From Nanobdellota archaeon (GTDB lineage: Archaea > Nanobdellota > Nanobdellia > Pacearchaeales > GW2011-AR1): a stretch of 16,189 bases of DNA. The position numbers were made by a program, and so were the translations under genes. Below are positions 6,679-12,245 of this stretch, one piece after another. Positions within the stretch are counted from its first letter, which is position 1. Every line of letters starts with the position of its first letter. Where the stretch lies: contig JAHIVR010000024.1 of NCBI GenBank assembly GCA_018816625.1, forward strand, positions 1-16,189, in the 5' to 3' direction. Below the pieces are notes generated by a model. That model saw nothing but the letters and a program-made list of their open reading frames with translations. It was not told the DNA's origin and searched no databases.

Positions 6679-7224
6679 ATGTTTATTCCACAAAAAATGT
6701 TTTTAACAAAAGGAGTGGGTGTTCACAAAGACAAACTGGCTTCTTTTGAGTTGGCCTTGAGAAGTGCGGGAATAGAGAAATGTAATCTAGTTTATGTTTC
6801 AAGTATTCTTCCTCCAAATTCTAAAATAATATCTAAGTTAGATGGCCTTAAATTATTAAACCCTGGACAAATTGTCTATTGTGTTATGGCTAGAAACGAA
6901 ACAAATGAACCAAACCGACTTATATCTGCTGCAATAGGTATTGCAATACCTGCGGATAGAAATAATTATGGATATCTTTCAGAACAACATGCTTTTGGAG
7001 AAACAGATGAAAAATCCGGGGATTACGCAGAAGATTTAGCCGCAACGATGTTGGCAACAACACTAGGAATTGAGTTTGATCCGAACACAGCCTGGGATGA
7101 AAGAAAACAAATCTATAAGGCAAGTGATAATATCTTCAAGACGATGAATGTTTGTCAATCTGCAATAGGAAATAAGAATGGATTATGGACGACAACTATT
7201 GCCGCAGCTGTTTTTGTTGAATAA
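6679..7224 (+). CDS. pdaD: Pyruvoyl-dependent arginine decarboxylase
   Basis: PdaD converts arginine to agmatine, the precursor of polyamines and of the agmatidine used to modify tRNA-Ile2 in archaea. The proenzyme cleaves itself between two serines to make an N-terminal pyruvoyl group. Here the site is Ser41-Ser42 in LVYVSSILPPNSK. Other family features are the start PQKMFLTKGVGVHKDKL, the segment SAAIGIAIPADRNNYGYLSE, and QHAFGETDEKSGDYAEDLA followed by MLATTLG. The 181-residue length is slightly above the usual 160-170. The gene stands alone on the plus strand, convergent with the ribosomal protein group. Confidence 0.93.
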   Translation: MFIPQKMFLTKGVGVHKDKLASFELALRSAGIEKCNLVYVSSILPPNSKIISKLDGLKLLNPGQIVYCVMARNETNEPNRLISAAIGIAIPADRNNYGYLSEQHAFGETDEKSGDYAEDLAATMLATTLGIEFDPNTAWDERKQIYKASDNIFKTMNVCQSAIGNKNGLWTTTIAAAVFVE

Positions 7225-7226
7225 TT

Positions 7227-7243
7227 ATTAGTTTTTTAAAAAA
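7227..7243. terminator. Possible bidirectional T-tract terminator between pdaD and rpl31e
   Basis: The short gap between two convergent genes holds AGTTTTTTAAAAAATT. It gives a T run on both strands and could end transcription from both sides. Confidence 0.35.
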
Positions 7244-7840
7244 TTACTTTTGTAAAGCCATTCTATGAATCTTTGGTTCTTTTTTCTTTCCACCCTTTTG
7301 GTGTTTCATCTGTTTTGCAGCAGCTTTTTCCATAGCCTTTCCGGCTTCTACAACAGCAGATTTCTTCTCTTCTGCTTCCGTTTTTTTATCCGCTTCATCT
7401 GTTTTTTGCTCTTCTGTCTTTGATTCTTCTTTTTCTTTTTTGGCTTCGGCAGCTTTTTCAAGAAGAGTCTTTTTCTTCTTCACGGCTTCTACAGCTTTCT
7501 TAGAAACATTTTCTTCTCTTTGTTTCTTGAATTTAAGTCTAGCTGGGAGCTCAACAACTCCAACTCTAACTATCTCTCCTTCTTTTATTGCTTTGACTTT
7601 TATTTTGTGTGGGGGATTTTTTATTCCTCTACTCCATACAAGCTCGTTAACATAGGAATCAAGCCTAACTTTTGTTAGATCCCTATCCTTAACTTTCATA
7701 TGTTTAGCTATAAATTCCTTTATTGTTTTTATTGCTTTTTCAGATTTTCTGTATCTTGGAACAACTCTGCATTTCTCTCTAAGGGGAATTATATATTCTC
7801 TTTCAATCTTCTCCGCCCTAACTTCAGTTTTTTTTGCCAT
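7244..7840 (-). CDS. rpl31e: Ribosomal protein L31e with long charged C-terminal extension
   Basis: L31e is an archaeal-eukaryal large-subunit protein near the exit tunnel. The first 95 residues or so carry the family pattern: EREYIIPLR, VPRYRKSEKAIKTIKEFIAKHMKV, VRLDSYVNELVWSRGIKNPPHKIKVKA. The usual protein ends about there. This one continues for roughly 95 residues rich in Lys, Glu and Ala, likely helical or coiled-coil, and ends in a basic patch (GGKKKEPKIHRMALQK). I chose ATG 7840 over the TTG at 7849 because it lies one base after the rpl39e stop, while the TTG lies inside that gene. It is the last gene of the S19e-L39e-L31e group. Confidence 0.92.
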   Translation of the reverse strand: MAKKTEVRAEKIEREYIIPLREKCRVVPRYRKSEKAIKTIKEFIAKHMKVKDRDLTKVRLDSYVNELVWSRGIKNPPHKIKVKAIKEGEIVRVGVVELPARLKFKKQREENVSKKAVEAVKKKKTLLEKAAEAKKEKEESKTEEQKTDEADKKTEAEEKKSAVVEAGKAMEKAAAKQMKHQKGGKKKEPKIHRMALQK

Positions 7841-7841
7841 C

Positions 7842-8045
7842 TTATCCAAAATGAGATTTTCTCATTCTACGAGGTTTAATCTTTAATTTTGTTCTTCTCC
7901 AAGATCTTCTATGCCTTGTCATAGTTGATGGGTGGACTCTTTTTCCGGTTCCGTATTTCTTCAATACAGCCCATATCGGAGCCCACTTAGACCTTTTAGC
8001 CATTTTGGCTAATCTTGTTTTCTTGTGAGAATTTTTTATTGGCAT
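7842..8045 (-). CDS. rpl39e: Ribosomal protein L39e
   Basis: L39e is a tiny archaeal-eukaryal large-subunit protein lining the exit tunnel. The 67-residue product shows the family core KKTRLAKMAKRSKWAPIWAVL and the basic C-terminal HRRSWRRTKLKI. Typical L39e has about 51 residues. The extra length is in the N-terminal MPIKNS segment, the linker KKYGTGKRVHPST and the tail KPRRMRKSHFG. The ATG follows the S19e stop by one base, and its TAA is one base before the rpl31e ATG, so the three genes are almost certainly one transcript with coupled translation. Confidence 0.9.
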   Translation of the reverse strand: MPIKNSHKKTRLAKMAKRSKWAPIWAVLKKYGTGKRVHPSTMTRHRRSWRRTKLKIKPRRMRKSHFG

Positions 8046-8046
8046 T

Positions 8047-8472
8047 TTACTTAATAGCCTCCATAAATTCTTTTCCCTTTGGAGTAAGCTGTCTTCCTGG
8101 CTTTCTTCCTCTGACTCCTTTTATTGTTTGAGCTATTTCAGTAAACCCGGCCTTATCTGCTTGTTGAAGAATTACCCTTATTATTTTTCCAGAAGCTCTT
8201 TTAAATTCATCTGGTTTCATTCCCCTATTTTTCTTACTTCCGTATTTTGTTCTTAATCTATTTACCCCAACGATTTTCTTATTGTAAATTTGCTTTAGAA
8301 TACTTGCGGCTCTCTTATGCCAGAAATCAGGATCATCAATGGGCCTTTCTTTTGCCGGACCTGATTTAACGTACTCAACCCACTCGGGAGCTTTGAACTC
8401 TGGGATTTTTTTTAAAGCATCTGCTAATCTTTTATTATATTCCTGGGCTGCTAATTCATACACGCTTGTCAT
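8047..8472 (-). CDS. rps19e: Ribosomal protein S19e
   Basis: S19e is an archaeal-eukaryal small-subunit protein of the head region, with a winged-helix-like fold. The 141-residue product has the family length and signatures: KAPEWVEYVKSGPAKERPIDDPDFWHKRAASILKQIY (split over residues 28-64), VGVNRLRTKYGSKKNRG, ILQQADKAGF and the terminal GRQLTPKGKEFMEAI. Most genes in the window look leaderless, but this one has a predicted leader of about 54 nt with two tetraloop hairpins (8484-8527). It heads the S19e-L39e-L31e group. Confidence 0.93.
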   Translation of the reverse strand: MTSVYELAAQEYNKRLADALKKIPEFKAPEWVEYVKSGPAKERPIDDPDFWHKRAASILKQIYNKKIVGVNRLRTKYGSKKNRGMKPDEFKRASGKIIRVILQQADKAGFTEIAQTIKGVRGRKPGRQLTPKGKEFMEAIK

Positions 8473-8483
8473 CTTATTTGACC

Positions 8484-8527
8484 ATGTCTTTCGACATTAG
8501 ATTGGCTACGAATAGCCTTTTAGTCTA
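8484..8527 (-). ncRNA. Structured 5' leader of rps19e with UUCG and GAAA hairpins
   Basis: Read on the minus strand, this leader holds two compact hairpins. At 8504-8517, GGCTA-TTCG-TAGCC has a UUCG tetraloop and is enclosed by a further pairing of TAGA (8524-8527) with TCTA (8498-8501). At 8484-8497, ATGTC-GAAA-GACAT has a GNRA tetraloop. A palindromic TATA box at 8547-8556 predicts transcription start at about 8526, exactly at the outer stem. The leader ends 11 nt before the rps19e ATG. It could be an autoregulatory ribosomal protein site. No known riboswitch or box C/D signature was recognised. Confidence 0.5.
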
Positions 8528-8546
8528 GTTCTATAGGATTTTCTCG

Positions 8547-8556
8547 CTTTATAAAG
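8547..8556 (-). promoter_or_regulatory. Palindromic TATA box for the rps19e group
   Basis: CTTTATAAAG overlaps the end of the yhbY-like gene. Its centre is 25-26 nt from the predicted start of the structured leader, so the ribosomal protein genes likely have a promoter separate from the upstream pair. Confidence 0.5.
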
Positions 8557-8803
8557 CTTGCTCTCTATCCTTCCTTAATCTTCTTATAGAGATGGTGTAT
8601 CCTATGGACTTTGCTTTATACCTCATTCCAAGATGCCCCATAATCTTCTCAACAATTTCCTTTAATTCTTCTTTATTTCTACAACAACTTTTCAACACAC
8701 AAACCTTTACAATAGAATATTTTTGAAAGTGTCCTTTAAGCGTCTGAATAAAATTATCTGTCACTCCGTTTTTTCCAAGTTGAACCTGCCCAATTATTGC
8801 CAA
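8549..8803 (-). CDS. YhbY/CRM-domain RNA-binding protein
   Basis: YhbY (CRS1-YhbY, CRM) proteins bind RNA and are tied to ribosome assembly. The 84-residue product fits the single-domain form: QVQLGKNGVTDNFIQTL with the GKNG loop, a central KYSIVKVCVLKS strand, EELKEIVEKIMGHLG helix, and a final KSIGYTISIRR strand. TTG at 8803 must be the start, because an in-frame TGA lies two codons upstream and there is no early ATG. This start overlaps the last bases of the NFACT-R gene, so translation is probably coupled. Position next to rps19e is a recurrent archaeal arrangement. Confidence 0.8.
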   Translation of the reverse strand: MAIIGQVQLGKNGVTDNFIQTLKGHFQKYSIVKVCVLKSCCRNKEELKEIVEKIMGHLGMRYKAKSIGYTISIRRLRKDREQAL

Positions 8804-9156
8804 TTTTCAATCCACTCCTTTTTTACTTTTATTGTTTTTGATTTTTTAACCCCGTAGGTTCCAATCTTCATTCCCTTCTTTTTAAAGATATCTTTCCCTT
8901 TAAACCTATTTACTCTTACGTCTTGCCTGTTTTTCTTCCAATCCTTGGAGTATATGGCACAGAAGATTGCCGCTTCCCTAATATCTCCTTTTTTTGCCTC
9001 GCCTTTAATATTTACAAAGGGGCTTCCAGGAGCAACAGTGTGAAACACTTCTTCTTCTTTTTCTACCTGTGAGATTAAGAGTTCATTGCTTTTAGCATCC
9101 CTCCCTCCAAGAAGGGTGGTGCCGGGGTGAGTTATAAGCTCTCTAAACTTTATCAT
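8794..9156 (-). CDS. Stand-alone NFACT-R (DUF814) RNA-binding protein
   Basis: NFACT-R is the RNA-binding module of Rqc2/NEMF and RqcH, which act on stalled 60S or 50S ribosomes carrying peptidyl-tRNA. In this 120-residue protein the module appears alone. It shows LLGGRDAKSNELLISQV, VFHTVAPGSPFVNI, GDIREAAIFCAIYSKDWKK, DVRVNRFKGKDIFKKKGMKIGTYGV. No NFACT-N, HhH or coiled-coil part is present. A TATA-like box at 9177-9186 is centred 25 nt before the ATG, which suggests a leaderless mRNA. The gene overlaps the yhbY-like gene by 10 bp, so the two RNA-binding proteins are made together, just ahead of the ribosomal proteins. Confidence 0.82.
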   Translation of the reverse strand: MIKFRELITHPGTTLLGGRDAKSNELLISQVEKEEEVFHTVAPGSPFVNIKGEAKKGDIREAAIFCAIYSKDWKKNRQDVRVNRFKGKDIFKKKGMKIGTYGVKKSKTIKVKKEWIENWQ

Positions 9157-9176
9157 GATTAATAAAATAAAAGAAG

Positions 9177-9186
9177 AGTTTTAAAG
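9177..9186 (-). promoter_or_regulatory. TATA-like box for the NFACT-R gene
   Basis: CTTTAAAACT on the minus strand is centred about 25 nt before the ATG at 9156 and lies just past the stop of the zinc-ribbon gene. Confidence 0.45.
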
Positions 9187-9198
9187 TTATTTGTTTTT

Positions 9199-9441
9199 TT
9201 ATAACCTATTCTTAATAGTTGTAGTAGAATGACACTTTGTGCAAGTATAATTCCCTCTTTTTGTAAATTCTACAAGGTTTGGATCTGGATCATCAGTCAT
9301 TTGTGCATCATATGTAAATGAAGTTAGCTTTTCACAATTATTACAATATATTCTAAAAACCTTTCCACCAACAACCTTTCCTTCAATTTTCATTGTAAAA
9401 CAATCCTTATTTAGGAGTTTATAAAACTTTTTATATCTCAT
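9199..9441 (-). CDS. Small zinc-ribbon protein
   Basis: The 80-residue product carries two CxxC pairs, CNNC at 33-36 and CTKC at 67-70, about 30 residues apart with strand-rich sequence between (RIYCNNCEKLTSFTYD and FTKRGNYTCTKCHSTTTI). This is the layout of a zinc ribbon that binds one Zn2+. The rest is short and basic. The partner could be RNA, DNA or protein; the sequence does not say. A purine-rich Shine-Dalgarno (GGGGAGGG) sits about 8 nt before the ATG and a TATA box lies at 9473-9482, so this gene has a short leader, unlike most neighbours. A later in-frame ATG at residue 17 is less likely. Confidence 0.65.
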   Translation of the reverse strand: MRYKKFYKLLNKDCFTMKIEGKVVGGKVFRIYCNNCEKLTSFTYDAQMTDDPDPNLVEFTKRGNYTCTKCHSTTTIKNRL

Positions 9442-9444
9442 TTT

Positions 9445-9481
9445 CCTTCCCTCCCCTATGAAAAAGAGCGTGCATTTTATA
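9445..9481 (+). repeat. Imperfect direct repeat, copy A (left of the ATPase)
   Basis: Bases 9457-9481 match 10953-10977 at 23 of 25 positions. The 8-mer CCTTCCCT just upstream (9445-9452) also recurs at 10937-10944. Read on the plus strand, copy A starts with ATG and would encode MKKSVHFI, against MKKSVNFI at the RHS start, and then runs to a stop after about 27 codons. It looks like a detached piece of an RHS-type gene start. Confidence 0.7.
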
Positions 9482-9482
9482 A
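9449..9482 (-). promoter_or_regulatory. TATA box and Shine-Dalgarno of the zinc-ribbon gene
   Basis: On the minus strand TTATAAAATG (9473-9482) predicts a start at about 9453. GGGGAGGG (9449-9456) precedes the ATG at 9441 and could pair with 16S rRNA. The same DNA, read on the plus strand, is the first copy of the imperfect repeat found at the RHS gene start. Confidence 0.45.
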
Positions 9483-9494
9483 TAATACAAAATT

Positions 9495-9549
9495 ATGTTA
9501 CAGACAAATGTAACATTTATACTAGATATATTACACTGTAATGTAACAT
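9495..9549. promoter_or_regulatory. Cluster of TGTAACA/TGTTACA half-sites, probable operator
   Basis: This stretch holds ATGTTACA (9495-9502), ATGTAACAT (9508-9516), the palindrome TTACACTGTAA (9531-9541) and a second ATGTAACAT (9541-9549). The first two form a dyad with a 5-bp spacer, and the two ATGTAACAT copies are 33 bp apart, about three helical turns. This is what a cooperative dimeric repressor site looks like. It lies upstream of the ATPase TATA box and close to the divergent zinc-ribbon promoter. The regulator is not evident in the window. Confidence 0.5.
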
Positions 9550-9596
9550 AAAAATATAAAAGTATATCGGTCAAAAATAGCCAATAGTGAACGATA

Positions 9597-9607
9597 AGTT
9601 TATATAG
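9597..9607 (+). promoter_or_regulatory. TATA-like box for the ATPase gene
   Basis: AGTTTATATAG is centred about 26 nt before the ATG at 9628. This favours that ATG over the GTG at 9607 and implies a leaderless mRNA. A second AT-rich candidate, TATAAAAGTATA (9555-9566), lies further upstream. Confidence 0.45.
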
Positions 9608-9627
9608 TGTTTTGTGTGTATTGCATT

Positions 9628-10911
9628 ATGAATAATGAAAAAATAATTGAAATATTAAGTGAATGGAATTTTTGGGGGAAAGATCATGATGTTGGTGTAT
9701 TTAGAGATAAATATCTGGCCAAGTTAAATAAGTTAATGAATACAGGCCAGGTTGTTGCTGTAACGGGTGTGAGAAGATCTGGAAAAAGCACTTTGATGAA
9801 ACAGTTCATTAAGCAACAGATGATAAAAGGAAAAGCTAAAAAAAATTTTTTATATATAAATCTTGAGGAAACATTATTCGCAGATCATTTATCTTTAAAT
9901 TTTTTACAGCAAATTTATGATGCATATTTTGAAATACTAAAACCAGACAGTGTTCCTTATATTTTATTAGATGAAGTACAAAATATTCCAAAATGGGAGA
10001 AATTTGTTAGAAGTTTGCATGAAAAAAAACAAGCCAAGATAATTGTTTCAGGTTCAACTTCAAAATTACTTGGTAGAGAGTTTGGAACTGTTCTTACTGG
10101 GAGATGGGTAGAGCTAAAACTATATCCTGTGGGTTTTTTTGAATTTCTTGAATTTAAAAAATTAAAAACAGGAAACAGATTTGGCATACTTTCTAAAAAA
10201 ATAAAAATAAAGCAATTTCTTAGAGAATATTTGGAATTTGGAGGCTTTCCTTTAGTTGTATTGAAAGAGGAAAAGAAAGAGATACTTCAAAGATATTTTG
10301 ATGATATTATGGAAAGAGATATAGCCGAAAAGCACAAAATAAGAAGAGTTGACAGACTTAAATCTTTAGCAAGATACTATTTAACAAATTTTTCATCTAC
10401 TATTTCATACAGAAGAATCACAAAATTTATGGATCTGAGTCTTGATAGTGTGGAAAGATTTTCCAGTTATATGGCTGAAGCTTATTTAACATTTTTTGTA
10501 CCTAAATTTTCTTATTCTTTAAAGGAGCAGGAAATAAATCCTAGAAAAATTTATTGCATTGATTCTGGACTAATAAACATGGTTGGTTTTAAATTTAGTG
10601 AGAACATTGGAAGATTATATGAAAACTTAGTTTTTCTTACTTTATTAAGGGAAGGAAAAGAAATTTATTATTACAAAAATAAAGGAGAATGTGACTTTGT
10701 TTTAAAAGAAGGGCAAAAAATCAAACAAGCTATTCAAGTTTCATATCAAATAAAGGAGAATAAAGAACGTGAAATTAAAGGACTTTTAGAAGCAATGAAC
10801 ACATTCAAATTAAAAGAAGGATTTATTATAACTGAAGATAAAGAAGGAGAAGAAAAAATCAAAGGGAAAAAAGTAAAATACATTCCTTTATGGAAATGGC
10901 TTCTTCAATAA
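9628..10911 (+). CDS. AAA+ ATPase with DUF4143 C-terminal domain
   Basis: The 427-residue product has the layout of the archaeal/bacterial ATPase family with an N-terminal AAA domain and a C-terminal DUF4143 domain of PD-(D/E)XK-like fold. Walker A is TGVRRSGKST (46-55), Walker B is YILLDE (111-116) and the sensor strand is IIVSGSTSKLL, followed by LTGRW. The C-terminal part has FGGFPLVV, MERDIAEKHKIRR, then YCIDSGLIN, GRLYENLVFLTLLR and the nuclease-like ECDFVLKEGQKIKQAIQVSY. Proteins of this kind are common in accessory regions of DPANN genomes; their role is unclear. ATG 9628 is preferred for its TATA spacing. An array of dyad sites lies upstream and imperfect direct repeats flank the gene, which suggests independent acquisition. 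Confidence 0.85.
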   Translation: MNNEKIIEILSEWNFWGKDHDVGVFRDKYLAKLNKLMNTGQVVAVTGVRRSGKSTLMKQFIKQQMIKGKAKKNFLYINLEETLFADHLSLNFLQQIYDAYFEILKPDSVPYILLDEVQNIPKWEKFVRSLHEKKQAKIIVSGSTSKLLGREFGTVLTGRWVELKLYPVGFFEFLEFKKLKTGNRFGILSKKIKIKQFLREYLEFGGFPLVVLKEEKKEILQRYFDDIMERDIAEKHKIRRVDRLKSLARYYLTNFSSTISYRRITKFMDLSLDSVERFSSYMAEAYLTFFVPKFSYSLKEQEINPRKIYCIDSGLINMVGFKFSENIGRLYENLVFLTLLREGKEIYYYKNKGECDFVLKEGQKIKQAIQVSYQIKENKEREIKGLLEAMNTFKLKEGFIITEDKEGEEKIKGKKVKYIPLWKWLLQ

Positions 10912-10924
10912 TTTTTTCTAAATA

Positions 10925-10933
10925 TTTAAATAA
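10925..10933 (+). promoter_or_regulatory. TATA-like box for the RHS-core gene
   Basis: TTTAAATAA is centred about 25 nt before the ATG at 10954. It follows the T-rich end of the ATPase gene (ATTTTTTCT), so the RHS gene probably has its own leaderless transcript. Confidence 0.4.
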
Positions 10934-10936
10934 TAA

Positions 10937-10977
10937 CCTTCCCTAGCACCTTTATGAAAAAGAGTGTGAATTTTATA
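10937..10977 (+). repeat. Imperfect direct repeat, copy B (RHS gene start)
   Basis: This is the partner of 9445-9481, 1,496 bp away. The matching 25-bp core (10953-10977) spans the RHS start codon and the first eight codons. The upstream CCTTCCCT is spaced four bases further from the core than in copy A. Confidence 0.7.
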
Positions 10978-12198
10978 TTGATTTTCTTCTCCATATTCTT
11001 AATCATATCACTTCCCTTAACATCAGCATGGTTTTTATCTGACTTTTTTAACAAGATGACTGGCACAGGAAAAGCAACATCAGATTTATCAGATTATACA
11101 AACACAAAAACAAAATTATATTATTATGCTGGGAACAAACTTATTGCTGAAAATGTTGATGGAGTGCTAAATTATGTTCATGAAAATAATGTTGGAAGTC
11201 CTGTTGTAAAAACAGACACTTCTGGAAACCAAATTGGTGATGAAATTTCTTATACTGCTTTTGGATTGTCTGATTCAGAAGATGCTTCTTATACAGGACA
11301 TCTTAAGGAAGAAGAAACAGGATTAATTTATGCCAGAGCTCGTTACTATGACCCAAGTATTGGAAGATTTATTTCAGCAGATTCTGTAATGGGAAGCATT
11401 GCTGATTCTCAGTCGTTAAACAAGTACACTTATGTTCAAAACAATCCAGAGAAGTATGTTGATCCTAGTGGGAATCAAAATCTAAATTCTGAAATTGTAG
11501 GACAAATAAAAACTGTTTTTTTAAAAGGGCTAGATAAAGCTAAAGCAGAAGCTTTTGCAGGGATTACATTATCTGAAGTTACAGATTTTTATCCTTTTGA
11601 GATAGTATTATCAGAAGATATTACTATAGGAGGGGATTTTAATTTTGGAAACGCCGAAAGGGCGCAAGTAAAAATTGCTTATATAGATTATCACCCAGGA
11701 ACTACTGGGAATGGGATTGAAGGACTTATTAGAGCACATGGAAAACTTCCTCCACGATTTCATAATGAATATATGGAAGGAATTGCTCAAGCTACAGAAG
11801 AGTTTGCTGAGAGAATAATGCCAGATCTTTTAGAAGTAGAAATAGGAAACTTAAAAGGTGTGAGCCCAAGATTTGGTTCAGGTCTTGAAGGAACATATGA
11901 TGAAGTATTTATTAGAAAATATGCTTTTTCTCGTACCAGTTTAGGGCTTAAACGAACTTTCGGAAAACTTGCAAAGGGGTTTGAGACTTTTGGATTTATA
12001 GGAGATGCTGTTGGGATTGGAATGTCAGTTCAAAATCCAGAAGCAGTTATTAATGAAATAAATGAAAAAATTAACAGGGGGGGAATTGAGGGATTGATGT
12101 ATAAGGTTTATTATAGCACATTTGGATTAATGGAAGGAACAACAGCTCAGCATTATAATCAATTAAAGAAGATGGAAGAGAAAAAGCCAATTACATAA
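10954..12198 (+). CDS. Short secreted RHS-core protein with unknown C-terminal domain
   Basis: The 414-residue product begins with a clear signal peptide (MKKSVNFILIFFSIFLIISL, cut probably near TSA-W). The segment FLSDFFNKMTGTGKA follows, a style I associate with exported DPANN proteins. Residues 52-174 are an RHS-associated core: YYYAGNKLIAE, ASYTGHLKEEETGLIYARAR, YYDPSIGRFISADS, NKYTYVQNNPEKYVDPSGN. In bacterial RHS/YD proteins this core is followed by a cleaved toxin. Here 240 residues follow that I do not recognise; they include IDYHPGTTGNG, AHGKLPPRFHNEYMEG and a Gly-rich hydrophobic patch (FETFGFIGDAVGIGMS). The long YD-repeat shell is absent. No immunity gene follows, since the next gene is convergent. 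It may be a toxin, an adhesin, or a truncated remnant under its own promoter. Confidence 0.8.
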   Translation: MKKSVNFILIFFSIFLIISLPLTSAWFLSDFFNKMTGTGKATSDLSDYTNTKTKLYYYAGNKLIAENVDGVLNYVHENNVGSPVVKTDTSGNQIGDEISYTAFGLSDSEDASYTGHLKEEETGLIYARARYYDPSIGRFISADSVMGSIADSQSLNKYTYVQNNPEKYVDPSGNQNLNSEIVGQIKTVFLKGLDKAKAEAFAGITLSEVTDFYPFEIVLSEDITIGGDFNFGNAERAQVKIAYIDYHPGTTGNGIEGLIRAHGKLPPRFHNEYMEGIAQATEEFAERIMPDLLEVEIGNLKGVSPRFGSGLEGTYDEVFIRKYAFSRTSLGLKRTFGKLAKGFETFGFIGDAVGIGMSVQNPEAVINEINEKINRGGIEGLMYKVYYSTFGLMEGTTAQHYNQLKKMEEKKPIT

Positions 12199-12245
12199 CT
12201 AGAATATATTTGGAAAATTTATTGTTATGGCATTTAAAAAACACA

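Noticed and set aside
9495..9549. CRISPR repeat array or IS terminal inverted repeats
   Set aside because: The units are 7-11 bp and irregularly spaced, no cas gene or transposase is present, and the layout fits an operator better.
9607..9627. GTG at 9607 as the ATPase start
   Set aside because: It would place the start inside or right next to the TATA-like box at 9597-9607. ATG 9628 has the 26-nt spacing seen for other genes here.
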